From contig NZ_CP075170.1 of the NCBI RefSeq assembly GCF_024399315.1, positions 4,787,501 to 4,851,500 on the forward strand: 64,000 nucleotides of DNA. The letters are read 5' to 3'. Within the stretch, counting starts at the first letter, position 1, and each line of letters opens with the position of its first letter. Of this stretch, positions 8,565-16,884 are shown in pieces. The DNA is from Chryseobacterium sp. MA9 (GTDB lineage: Bacteria; Bacteroidota; Bacteroidia; Flavobacteriales; Weeksellaceae). Under the pieces are notes generated by a model. The model was not told the origin of the DNA, ran no database searches, and saw only the letters and a program-made list of their open reading frames with translations. A program made the translations under genes and the position numbers.

Positions 8565-9023
8565 ATGGAACTTGACGAAACCGATAAGAAACTCCTGTTT
8601 TTTCTACAGGAAGACTGTAAACAAACCACCAAAGAACTGTCCGGCAAGCTTGGATTGTCTGTTACAGCGATTTACGAGCGTGTAAAAAAGCTTGAAAATG
8701 CAGGTGTTATTTCAAAATATGTAGCCTTGCTGGACAAGAGTAAAGTTAAGAAAAATTTTATCGTTCTGTGTCATGTGAAATTAAGCCAGCATAAAAAAGA
8801 ATTTGTACTTCAGTTTGAAAAAGAGGTAATGGATCTGCAGGAAGTAACAGAGTGCTTCCATGTAAGCGGAGATTACGATTATATCCTTAAAATAGGTGTA
8901 AAAGATATTGAAGACTATCGCAGTTTTATGCTGACAAAGCTTACGACACTTCAGCACATCGCAAGCACGCACAGCTCATTTATGATTTCCGAAGTGAAAA
9001 ATACAACGGCGATCGTATTATAG
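8565..9023 (+). CDS. Lrp/AsnC family transcriptional regulator
   Basis: Regulator of 152 residues with the standard layout: an N-terminal winged helix-turn-helix (MELDETDKKLLFFLQEDCKQ, then LSGKLGLSVTAIYERVKKLE) and a C-terminal RAM ligand-binding domain (EVTECFHVSGDYDYILKIGV, with the amino-acid-binding G-D-Y-D-Y segment). Proteins of this family form octamers and respond to amino acids. It is transcribed away from the PLP lyase gene, and by precedent it is the likely regulator of that gene. A hairpin terminator immediately follows it and reaches into the end of the convergent gene. Confidence 0.92.
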   Translation: MELDETDKKLLFFLQEDCKQTTKELSGKLGLSVTAIYERVKKLENAGVISKYVALLDKSKVKKNFIVLCHVKLSQHKKEFVLQFEKEVMDLQEVTECFHVSGDYDYILKIGVKDIEDYRSFMLTKLTTLQHIASTHSSFMISEVKNTTAIVL

Positions 9024-9044
9024 ATTATTGAAATACCTTATGAT

Positions 9045-9074
9045 AAAAAAACGATCGGCTCAGATCGTTTTTTC
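9045..9074. terminator. Bidirectional terminator overlapping a coding end
   Basis: Arms aaaacgatc and gatcgtttt with the loop ggctca lie at about 9045-9055 and 9062-9072. The right arm covers the last codons and stop of the convergent minus-strand gene (stop at 9060-9062), an economical overlap of terminator and coding sequence. Confidence 0.8.
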
Positions 9075-9800
9075 ATTAATAAAAAAGGCCGTTGTTTCCG
9101 GCTTTTGTATCAGCTGTTCCAGATATGATTTCAAGGTTTCAGAGGTCAGATCAGTTGTATTATTGATCTGCATGCTTCGAAGACTTCCGTCTTTCTGGGG
9201 GGCGATCAAAATAATATTGCCATATTTCAGATGATAAAGCTTCATGTTTACAATGGCAAAATCTTCCTTTTCAAGAGTGGTGAAAGCAGAGAAGTCGATC
9301 CTGTTATTGGAGGTTTTTACAAATCCCTGTCCGATCACGTCTGGGAAATTTCTTGAAACAATATTCATTTTACTGGATGTATATTCTTTGTCATCAATAA
9401 AATCTGTAAGAACAAGAATCGTAAAGAATACTCTGTCTTTACTTTTGACCTTATGTGAATTTAGAGTTCCCCAGTTGTTTTCCAGAAAACTTGTATAGAC
9501 AATTCTTTTGCCCTGAAGTTTTAATCCGAAAAAATTTCCCAGCGTTCCCACTCCTTTAAAGCCGCCTTTCTGAATACTGTCATAGATAGGGTAAGGAAAT
9601 ACACCATACGTAAAAGGCCCTGAATCTTTACCCTCTACTTTGAGTTCTTCTTCCATTCTTTTAAAATCTAAGTCTTCCTTTTGATTTTGTACTTTCAACT
9701 GTTTTTCTCTTAGATTTTTGATGTTTTCGGTAGACTGCGCGAAAGACAGGCTTGTAATAAAGATTAAAGTAAAGGCTAAATAGGATTTCATATTCTTCAA
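9060..9800 (-). CDS. Hypothetical secreted protein
   Basis: I do not recognise the family. It has 246 residues and a clear Sec signal peptide (MKNMKSYLAFTLIFITSLSFAQ, cut after SFA or AQ). The mature part begins with a charged helix (ENIKNLREKQLKVQNQKEDL) and continues as a mixed alpha/beta domain without cysteines. No enzyme motif was seen. It lies 23 bases downstream of the serine hydrolase gene on the same strand and is probably co-transcribed with it. Periplasmic or surface location is inferred. Confidence 0.7.
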   Translation of the reverse strand: MKNMKSYLAFTLIFITSLSFAQSTENIKNLREKQLKVQNQKEDLDFKRMEEELKVEGKDSGPFTYGVFPYPIYDSIQKGGFKGVGTLGNFFGLKLQGKRIVYTSFLENNWGTLNSHKVKSKDRVFFTILVLTDFIDDKEYTSSKMNIVSRNFPDVIGQGFVKTSNNRIDFSAFTTLEKEDFAIVNMKLYHLKYGNIILIAPQKDGSLRSMQINNTTDLTSETLKSYLEQLIQKPETTAFFINEKTI

Positions 9801-9823
9801 TTGTTATTAGTTTTATATCATTT

Positions 9824-10909
9824 TTATAGGTCTTCTTTCGTCATTTTATCAATGAAATAATGAAGTTTTTTAATCTCGGTTCTGCCTTTGTTTTTATCGT
9901 TCAAAAAGCAGGTGGTTACGATGACCATTTTTAAATCAGGAATGACACATATAAGCTGTCCGCCATAGCCGGTTGCTACGAAAGCCTGATGTCCGTTGGT
10001 TTTTCTTCGCCACCAGTAATAGCCGTATCCGTTGGCTTCCGGCATTACATCCCAGGAATCAAGTTTTGCATGTTCAGCTGTAGATTCCTGAATCCATTTC
10101 TGAGAGACGATCTGTCTGCCGCCAAGTTTTCCGTTATTCAGAATCATCAAACCAAATTTCATCATATCTTCAGGCTTCATAAACATTTCTGAACCGGCAA
10201 TATTTCTATTCATTGAGTCTGTGTCCCATCGGGGAATATTTATCTTTAATGGTTTAAAAAGATTCTCTGTCGCGAATTGTTTCAGATTGGTCTTTACAAT
10301 TTTTGCCAATGCTGCTCCGAAAAGATGGGTTTCGCCACTGTTATAGTTGAATACAGTTCCTGGATATTCTTCGAAAGGCAGATCCAGCACAAACTTTACG
10401 GGATCCCCGGAAAAGGACATAGCAGTTGATATTTTTGAATTTTCAATCCAGTCGAAACCACCCTGCATGGTCAGCAGATTTTTTAACGTTAATGTATTTC
10501 TGATTGAATCATGAAGTACCTTTCCTTCAATATTGGAAATGTTTTTGAAACTGCTCCTTGAGATATTATATTCGGGAAGAATTTTTAAAACCGGAGTGTT
10601 GAGGTTGGGAAGTATGTTTTTATCTTTTGCAATACCTGCCAGAACAGAGACAATACTTTTGGTAACCGACTTTATACTGAAGATGGTTTCTTTTTTCGCT
10701 CCATGGAAATACTGTTCATAAATTACCTTATCATTTTGGGAAACAATGAAAGATCCCAGAGAAGGAATACTGTCGTTAATTTCTTTAGTGAATTGGTCTG
10801 TAAATTCTTTCCGTAATTCTTTGTTAAAGGCTGCCTGTGACTTCACTTTAGGGCAGAATAGAGTAAGACATAATATTGTCAAAACCTGCAGTACTTGCTT
10901 GGATCTCAT
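9824..10909 (-). CDS. Serine hydrolase of the beta-lactamase/class C family
   Basis: Exported hydrolase of 361 residues related to class C beta-lactamases, esterases and D-Ala peptidases. A signal peptide is visible at 1-25 (ending KVKSQA). The nucleophile motif SxxK is S81-V-T-K84 (IKSVTKSIVSVLAG), and the Tyr motif is FNYNSGETHLFG (YNS, Y-x-N type). The third motif region reads FVATGYGGQLICVIPD. These proteins act on peptides or esters in the periplasm, and most are not true beta-lactamases. The substrate is unknown. It is the first gene of a pair with the secreted protein downstream. Confidence 0.87.
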   Translation of the reverse strand: MRSKQVLQVLTILCLTLFCPKVKSQAAFNKELRKEFTDQFTKEINDSIPSLGSFIVSQNDKVIYEQYFHGAKKETIFSIKSVTKSIVSVLAGIAKDKNILPNLNTPVLKILPEYNISRSSFKNISNIEGKVLHDSIRNTLTLKNLLTMQGGFDWIENSKISTAMSFSGDPVKFVLDLPFEEYPGTVFNYNSGETHLFGAALAKIVKTNLKQFATENLFKPLKINIPRWDTDSMNRNIAGSEMFMKPEDMMKFGLMILNNGKLGGRQIVSQKWIQESTAEHAKLDSWDVMPEANGYGYYWWRRKTNGHQAFVATGYGGQLICVIPDLKMVIVTTCFLNDKNKGRTEIKKLHYFIDKMTKEDL

Positions 10910-11101
10910 TGTTTAAAAAGAAGGGATAAATTATTAGCTAGTAAAAAAGTATAAGCTAAATTGATCCCGCTGGATGAACATAACTGATGCTTTCAATGCC
11001 TCTAAATTATGAAAAACAATGAACTTTTAAAATATATTTTACCGAATATTTTTTACAGCGATTCTAAAATTCAGGTTTTATTAAAAAAGATAACTGAAAA
11101 A

Positions 11102-12133
11102 TTAAACCAATACACCGTTTTTAGAAGAAATAGGATCCGGAAGGTCTGTTTCTCCACTCATCTGAAGAAGATCGATTTCAATCGTTCTGCAGATAGAAAG
11201 CATAGGAACATCAAACATCAATCCTGCAAAAGGGTTTTCTGAATAATCTCCTACCAGTTCCATAATGATGTAGATCCATCCGATGATGATACAGAACGGA
11301 ATAGAAGTCCAGATTCCCCAATCTCCAAGTTTCGCAAACTCATTGACTAATCCTAACGGAAGAAGCATGATAAAAAGAATATTGAAAACAAAGGCTGTGC
11401 TGGCAAACTGTCTTGGGGAAGGGAATTTTTTGATTCTTTCTGCCTGTCCCTGAAAATTATAGAATTCATTCAAAGCATTCTGCAGCTGAGTCTGGTTGAA
11501 TTCTGTAATAGCTCCCATGTTTTTAAGCTCATTGATGTCTTTTGCCTGTTGAGATACCAGGTAAGTGGCAAAGTTTTTATAATCATTTTTAAGTTCATAC
11601 TCTTCCTCCGAAAGATATTTGTGCAGGAAAATAGGAGCTCTTCCGTAATCCGGAAACCCAGCTTTGATCAATCTGTTTCTTCTCAGGTTGATATTCCCGA
11701 ATTTATTATTTTCTGTACTGATATGCTCCCATTCTGTAGGAATCAGAAGCTGTTCACGGAAAGTGTATAACCATGCAATATGACGATAAACGATTCTTTT
11801 TTTACGGTCTTCAAGATCAAAAACACCAATTCCTTCATTTTTGGTATCAAAGGCATACACCATAGATGCAAACGAACGGCTGGAGTTCACAATTCCGCCC
11901 CAGATTTTTCTGGCTTCCCAAAGTCTGTCATAGGCCTGGTTATTTTTAAAACCCACAAGGAACGCTTCTGCTGTACCAATCAGTGCAACAGGAACCCATG
12001 GAATCGTCATCCAGTGCCAGTTGAAGAAATAAAAGAAAACAGCAATCAATGTACACCAGATAGAGATTAGGATAAGATGTACACCGGCAAGATTGAGAAC
12101 CTGTTTATAATTGACGTATTTGGTTGTGATCAT
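11102..12133 (-). CDS. Bestrophin-like (UPF0187) membrane channel protein
   Basis: Membrane protein of 343 residues. It has the bestrophin signature near the N-terminus: VPVALIGTAEAFLVGFKNNQ, then AYDRLWEARKIWGGIVNSSR. There are two hydrophobic helices at about 17-60 and two more near 240-290. The C-terminal part has FDVPMLSICRTIEIDLLQM, which fits the conserved cytoplasmic helices. Family members form pentameric anion or cation channels. No neighbouring gene suggests a specific role. The gap behind it on the right holds only a terminator for the next gene. Confidence 0.9.
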   Translation of the reverse strand: MITTKYVNYKQVLNLAGVHLILISIWCTLIAVFFYFFNWHWMTIPWVPVALIGTAEAFLVGFKNNQAYDRLWEARKIWGGIVNSSRSFASMVYAFDTKNEGIGVFDLEDRKKRIVYRHIAWLYTFREQLLIPTEWEHISTENNKFGNINLRRNRLIKAGFPDYGRAPIFLHKYLSEEEYELKNDYKNFATYLVSQQAKDINELKNMGAITEFNQTQLQNALNEFYNFQGQAERIKKFPSPRQFASTAFVFNILFIMLLPLGLVNEFAKLGDWGIWTSIPFCIIIGWIYIIMELVGDYSENPFAGLMFDVPMLSICRTIEIDLLQMSGETDLPDPISSKNGVLV

Positions 12134-12296
12134 AAAGATGGATGTGTTTTGCGTGTAGAGACAAAATAAATACCAAACTGTGACTGATTTGTTTTGTAAT
12201 GCCTGTCAGATAATAGATAGTTAAGTTTTATTGGTTATAATTGTCTAGAATTGAGATTGATAATCTTAAATAAAAGTAGTGAAAAAATTGCATAAA

Positions 12297-12324
12297 AAAA
12301 CCTCTAAAAATTTTTAGAGGTTTT
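12297..12324 (-). terminator. Terminator of the E1 dehydrogenase gene
   Basis: The arms aaaacctctaaaa and ttttagaggtttt (12297-12324) form a near-perfect hairpin directly after the minus-strand E1 gene, followed on that strand by a T-run. Confidence 0.85.
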
Positions 12325-12338
12325 AATTTTATATAAAC

Positions 12339-14411
12339 TTAATATTTAAGCATTTCTTCAATCTTACTGCTGAGCTTTTCAGCATTTGGAAGCATTTCTT
12401 TTTCCAGTACCAGATTGATAGGAACAGCAGGTACATCCAGCGATCCCATTGTTTCTACAGGTGCGTCAAGATATTTGAAGCAGTTTTTAGAAATACGGTG
12501 TGCAAATGCTTCTGCAAAAGAGTTGTTAAGCTGTTCTTCAGTGAGAACAATACATTTTCCGTGAGCTTTTACTCTTTCAAAAACGAGCTCTTCGTCAAGA
12601 GGAATTAATGTTCTTAAGTCGATCACCTCAACTCTTCCGTTGAAATTCTTAGCGGCTTCTTTGGCCCAGTAAACGCCCATTCCGTAAGTAACTACTAATA
12701 AGGTTCTGCCTTTTTCAGTTTCATTCTTATCAGCTTCAATGATTACTTTTCCTTTTCCAAATGGAAGAACATAGTCTTCAGCAGGTTCTATTGTTTTAGC
12801 ATCTTCGGTTCCCGGAACTTTGCTCCAGTATAATCCCTTGTGCTCCAGCATTACTACCGGATTCGGATCATAATAAGCTGATTTTAATAATCCTTTGAAA
12901 TCGGCGGCATTACTTGGATATGCTATTTTGATTCCTTTGATGTTGGCTAAGATACTTTCAACACTTCCGCTGTGATAAGGACCGCCTCCGCCATATGCTC
13001 CGATTGGAACACGGATAATGTTGCTTACAGGGAATTTTCCACCACTTAAATAGTTAGATTTTGAAATCTCTGTAATTAACTGATTGATTCCCGGATAAAT
13101 ATAATCTGCAAACTGAACCTCAACAATTGGTTTCAGCCCAACAGCGCTCATTCCGGCAGTAGATCCAATGATGTAAGCCTCCTGAATTGCTGTGTTGAAT
13201 ACTCTTTTGTTTCCGAATTTTTTCCCTAAAGTCACCGTTTCACGGAAAACCCCACCGATTCTTTCTCCTACGTCCTGTCCGTAAAGAAGGGCTTCAGGGT
13301 GTTTCCACATCAATTCCTGTATGGCGTGAATGGCAGCATCTACCATTACAATTTTTTCTCCGTTGGCAGGTTCACGTGTTCCTGTTTCCTCTGTAATTGG
13401 AGTAGGAGCAAAAACGTGCTGCATTACGGTTTCAGGCTTCGGATCTTCTGCATTCTTAGCTTTTTCAAAAGCTTCTTCTGCTTCAAGACGGGCTTTTTTA
13501 GTGATTTGCTTTAAAAGATCTTCATCAGTGCCTGTTTCCAGTAAATGTTTTCTAAGGATTTCTCCTGGATCTTTAGCTCTATGTTTTGTTAAATCTTCTT
13601 CGTCTCTGTAAAATTCTCTTCTTACTCCAGAAGTATGATGTCCTATCAACACAGTTTTTGCACAGACAACCAAAGGCTTTCTTTCTGTTCTTACAAAATC
13701 TACTGCTTTTTTCATGGCTTCGAAACTTTCCACGAAATCAGTTCCGTCTACTCTCATTCTGCTTAATCCCGTGAATCCTGCTACAAAATCATAGGCATCA
13801 CAGGTTCTTGCCTCATCCTTCGTTACGGAAATTCCCCATTCGTTATCCTGAACCAGGAATATAATAGGAAGCTGATGTAAAGCTGCAAACTGTAAAGCCT
13901 CACTCACTTCACCTTCTGTAACAGAATTGTCTCCAAGGCTGCATACTACAACAGGGTTATTTTCGAACTCCTGAAGATTGAAGTCCTGTATGTATTTGAT
14001 TCCCTGAGCTACTCCTGTAGTAGGGATAGTTTGCATTCCGGTTGCGGAACTCTGGTGAACAATTTTGGGTTTGTTTTCATCCCTGCTGGAAGGATGGGAA
14101 TAATAAGATCTTCCTCCTGAAAAAGGATCATCAGCTTTAGCCAGTAATTGAAGCATTAACTGATAGGGTTCAAAACCGATTCCTAAAAGAATACTTTCGT
14201 CTCTGTAATAAGGAGAAACCCAGTCTTCTTTCTTTAACTGATAGGCTGTTGCAAGCTGTATAGCTTCGTGACCTCTTGAAGTACTATGAACGTATTTACA
14301 GACATTTCTGTTTTCTTCGTAAATATCAGCCATTGCTTTGGCCAGCATCATGTGATTATACGCTTTGAGCAATATATCCTGAGAAACTTTTTCGTGAAGT
14401 GCATTTTCCAT
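12339..14411 (-). CDS. Thiamine-diphosphate dehydrogenase E1, alpha and beta subunits fused
   Basis: E1 component of a 2-oxoacid dehydrogenase complex, most like branched-chain 2-oxoacid dehydrogenase. Residues about 1-340 form the alpha subunit, with the ThDP/Mg site in SLGDNSVTEGEVSEAL and VQDNEWGIS. A charged linker (EEAFEKAKNAEDPKPETV) leads to the beta subunit from about 360, with ALLYGQDVGERIGGVFRET, FNTAIQEAYIIGSTAGM and GGGGPYHS. Such fusions are common in Bacteroidota. The open frame starts at 14438, but the ATG at 14411 is preferred: it gives MENALHEKVSQ, and a TAnnTTTG promoter box lies between the two. The E2 gene is not in the window. Confidence 0.9.
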   Translation of the reverse strand: MENALHEKVSQDILLKAYNHMMLAKAMADIYEENRNVCKYVHSTSRGHEAIQLATAYQLKKEDWVSPYYRDESILLGIGFEPYQLMLQLLAKADDPFSGGRSYYSHPSSRDENKPKIVHQSSATGMQTIPTTGVAQGIKYIQDFNLQEFENNPVVVCSLGDNSVTEGEVSEALQFAALHQLPIIFLVQDNEWGISVTKDEARTCDAYDFVAGFTGLSRMRVDGTDFVESFEAMKKAVDFVRTERKPLVVCAKTVLIGHHTSGVRREFYRDEEDLTKHRAKDPGEILRKHLLETGTDEDLLKQITKKARLEAEEAFEKAKNAEDPKPETVMQHVFAPTPITEETGTREPANGEKIVMVDAAIHAIQELMWKHPEALLYGQDVGERIGGVFRETVTLGKKFGNKRVFNTAIQEAYIIGSTAGMSAVGLKPIVEVQFADYIYPGINQLITEISKSNYLSGGKFPVSNIIRVPIGAYGGGGPYHSGSVESILANIKGIKIAYPSNAADFKGLLKSAYYDPNPVVMLEHKGLYWSKVPGTEDAKTIEPAEDYVLPFGKGKVIIEADKNETEKGRTLLVVTYGMGVYWAKEAAKNFNGRVEVIDLRTLIPLDEELVFERVKAHGKCIVLTEEQLNNSFAEAFAHRISKNCFKYLDAPVETMGSLDVPAVPINLVLEKEMLPNAEKLSSKIEEMLKY

Positions 14412-14417
14412 AGGAAG

Positions 14418-14449
14418 CAAATATACACAAAAAAACAAAATACTAACAA
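14418..14449 (-). promoter_or_regulatory. Promoter of the E1 gene, giving a nearly leaderless transcript
   Basis: Read on the minus strand: TTG (complement of 14447-14449), a 21-base spacer, and TATATTTG (complement of 14418-14425). Only six bases separate the box from the ATG at 14411, so the mRNA would have almost no leader. The TTG lies inside the terminator hairpin of the upstream gene. Confidence 0.6.
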
Positions 14450-14462
14450 CTGTTAGTATTTT
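14437..14462 (-). terminator. Terminator of the S8 peptidase gene
   Basis: Perfect 12-bp arms aaaatactaaca and tgttagtatttt with a two-base spacer, lying 24 bases after the stop of the minus-strand peptidase gene and followed on that strand by TTTTGTTTTTTTG. It overlaps the promoter of the following E1 gene. Confidence 0.8.
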
Positions 14463-14486
14463 GTAAAAAATCTTTGTCTATATAGG

Positions 14487-16628
14487 TTATTCCTTGATCA
14501 CTTTTTTAGAAATAACATCTTTGTCTGTTTTTATTTCAATGATGTAAATTCCTTTTGTGTATGCGGATAAATCTATTTGTTCTTTGTCATTGTTAATGAT
14601 TCCGTTTTGTAATTTTTTACCTGTAAGATCATATACATTGAAAGTGGATTTTTTAGGTGCTTTCAGGATGTTTGTAAAGTCCTTCGTAATCGTAGGGGAA
14701 ATGGCCAGATTATTAAGAGGATTTGTGGTTTCTTTAGTTCCTAATAGTTCAGTAAATCCTGTTACAATGACAGAATAGTTTTGAGGAGCATTTCCTCCTG
14801 AATTGTTTTTCAGTATGCCTTTGTTCGTAATTTCTATTTTATAAGTTCTTCCTGCAACCGGAGCGTCAATCACAACCTGTTCCACATTATCTACAGTATT
14901 GTCTCCTTTGGTAGCTGGAGTCATTGGATTGTTAGCATCAAGTTTCCAAGGGTAATACACTGTATTTGTAGTGGTATCTGTAATTTTCAGATCCAAATCG
15001 TTAATCAGCTTAGAGCTTCTGTTATTGTAGATATTTCCCCATTGATTGGTAAAGTTTGTGAACTCAGGATCTATCCATGATATAGTTACCTTTAATGGTT
15101 CTGAGCCTGATGCCTTTACTGTTTTTACATTGGCAACTCCGCTGTTTAAGGTTTCATCATTAAAAATAATACTGTTGTTGGATTTTCCTACAAGAAGTTC
15201 AGCTCCTTTTTTAGCATCAATAAAACCCCATCCGAATTGTGGATCAGGACCTATGTTGCCTGCTTCTTTTGCTGAGTGTACCATTAAGGTTTTTGCTGAT
15301 GCAGCATTTAATAAGTTTCCGGAAAACAGTTGTTTGTTAATCTGAGTCCAAAGTCCAACTATACCCGTAACTACAGGAGCAGAATAAGAAGTACCGTCTC
15401 CTATGTCAATTTTGCTGCTTCCTGTGGCATTATTATCAGTCCATGCACTGGCGACACTTGTTCCTACCGCGGTAATGTCCGGTTTGATACCACCATCATC
15501 TCTTGGTCCCGCACTGCTGTAAACGGAATGGATAACATCTGAAGAAGCGGTATATCTTCCGTTATTAGTTGTAATTCTATCAGCAGCAGCTACAACAATA
15601 ATATTTTTACCTAAAGAACCAATTCCTATACAGTCATATCCCTGTGCACAATTGTTTTGAGGTAGTGTATCAGTAGCTGTAAACTCTACTAAATTTCCCG
15701 AATTGTCTTTGTAATACTTTTTATAAGTACTTGTAGCAGCACTAGGTCCACCACCAAATGAGTTTCCGGCAGATTTTACAATGATATATGAAGGGTTGTT
15801 GTATACAATCTGATCATAATCACGGTCATTGGTATGATAAGTTCCCTGAGCATCAAAAGATGTGTTTGGACTAGTAAAGGCTCCATTCCATACCCATGAA
15901 GGTTCATTGTTAATCAGTTGAGGGTCTGCCCATCCCTGATTGCTTCCATAGGAATGATTAGAAACATTAGGCTGGGCTTTAATAATTTTTTGAAATACTG
16001 TACTTTGTACTGTTTCTCCATCCAATATAGAAGTCCCGAAAGCATAAGCATCTATTGTAGAGTTGGGTGCGATCCCTTTGAAATTAACCTGTCTTGTTGT
16101 ACCATCATTAAAAGTCACGGTGTATGGATAATCTTTTGCACCTATAAAGCTGGAAACAGCTGTTGCATGATCACCGTAGTTGACGGTGCTGCTTTCTTTA
16201 TTTGTTATTCTATTGGGTAGATTGTTAAAAAAAACGTGACCAGCAAATACTCTTGCTACACTAGAAGCGGTACTGCCATCAAAGATGGTAAACTTAATAC
16301 CTTCCCCATTAAAAGAACCCGTTAATCCCGTAACAGTTCCTCCCTGTAAAAAATCAGAATTAGAGTTTTTGATTTGGTCACCATCATGTGCCTGCAGGAA
16401 ATAAGGTCTGTTATCGGGTAAAAAACCTGCCAGATTAGCTCTCTGCTGTTCAATCTGCTTTAAAACTTCAGGACTTCTGTTAGAGCCAAATCGTTTAGAT
16501 ACATAGTTGTCAAACTTGTCATTGTTCTCTATTCTCTGCCGTTCAAATTGTCTGTTTAATTCTTCGTTGTTTTGTGCACTTATCAGTGAAACAAACAAAG
16601 AACTAATTAAAAGTAGTTGTTTCTTCAT
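14487..16628 (-). CDS. T9SS-exported S8 (subtilisin family) serine peptidase
   Basis: Secreted protease of 713 residues. It has a signal peptide at 1-18 (ending LISAQ), and the catalytic triad appears as Asp117 in FTIFDGST, His154 in GDHATAVSS and Ser414 in GDGTSYSAP, with the oxyanion Asn289 in SAGNS. A beta-rich domain (about 480-625, ending NYSVIVTGF) resembles the C-terminal P-like domain of many bacterial S8 enzymes. The last 75 residues (NLAISPTITKDF ... GIYIIEIKTDKDVISKKVIKE region) form a type A T9SS sorting tail, so the enzyme is exported across the outer membrane and processed at the surface. The minus-strand box TAATTTTG (complement of 16663-16670) may be its promoter. Confidence 0.92.
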   Translation of the reverse strand: MKKQLLLISSLFVSLISAQNNEELNRQFERQRIENNDKFDNYVSKRFGSNRSPEVLKQIEQQRANLAGFLPDNRPYFLQAHDGDQIKNSNSDFLQGGTVTGLTGSFNGEGIKFTIFDGSTASSVARVFAGHVFFNNLPNRITNKESSTVNYGDHATAVSSFIGAKDYPYTVTFNDGTTRQVNFKGIAPNSTIDAYAFGTSILDGETVQSTVFQKIIKAQPNVSNHSYGSNQGWADPQLINNEPSWVWNGAFTSPNTSFDAQGTYHTNDRDYDQIVYNNPSYIIVKSAGNSFGGGPSAATSTYKKYYKDNSGNLVEFTATDTLPQNNCAQGYDCIGIGSLGKNIIVVAAADRITTNNGRYTASSDVIHSVYSSAGPRDDGGIKPDITAVGTSVASAWTDNNATGSSKIDIGDGTSYSAPVVTGIVGLWTQINKQLFSGNLLNAASAKTLMVHSAKEAGNIGPDPQFGWGFIDAKKGAELLVGKSNNSIIFNDETLNSGVANVKTVKASGSEPLKVTISWIDPEFTNFTNQWGNIYNNRSSKLINDLDLKITDTTTNTVYYPWKLDANNPMTPATKGDNTVDNVEQVVIDAPVAGRTYKIEITNKGILKNNSGGNAPQNYSVIVTGFTELLGTKETTNPLNNLAISPTITKDFTNILKAPKKSTFNVYDLTGKKLQNGIINNDKEQIDLSAYTKGIYIIEIKTDKDVISKKVIKE

Positions 16629-16705
16629 TTTAGGTGGTAAATTGTTAAAAAGTATAGTTGATCAAAATTATATTAAAAATTTAATAACCAGTTGTGTTTT
16701 AATAG

Positions 16706-16758
16706 ATAACTCTAATTTTTTAATATAATTTTAATTTAACTTAAAAAATTAGAGTTAT
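16706..16758. repeat. Perfect 18-bp inverted repeat between divergent genes
   Basis: The arms at 16706-16723 (ATAACTCTAATTTTTTAA) and 16741-16758 are exact reverse complements, with a 17-base AT-rich spacer. It lies in the 256-base region between the S8 peptidase (-) and dnaE (+). There is no T-run after either arm, so it is not an ordinary terminator. Confidence 0.75.
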
Positions 16759-16884
16759 TATGTAAGAATGTTATATTTATTTTATTTTGAATATTATTGA
16801 TTCTTTGTATTGTGGTCATAAAACAATTATTGGAAAAAATGGAGTAACTTTACATTCTCTTTTATAAAAAAGTTAGAACATTAT

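Noticed and set aside
9824..10909. Considered as a true class C beta-lactamase.
   Set aside because: The SxxK and YxN motifs are shared with many esterases and peptidases of the family; nothing in the sequence points to antibiotic hydrolysis.
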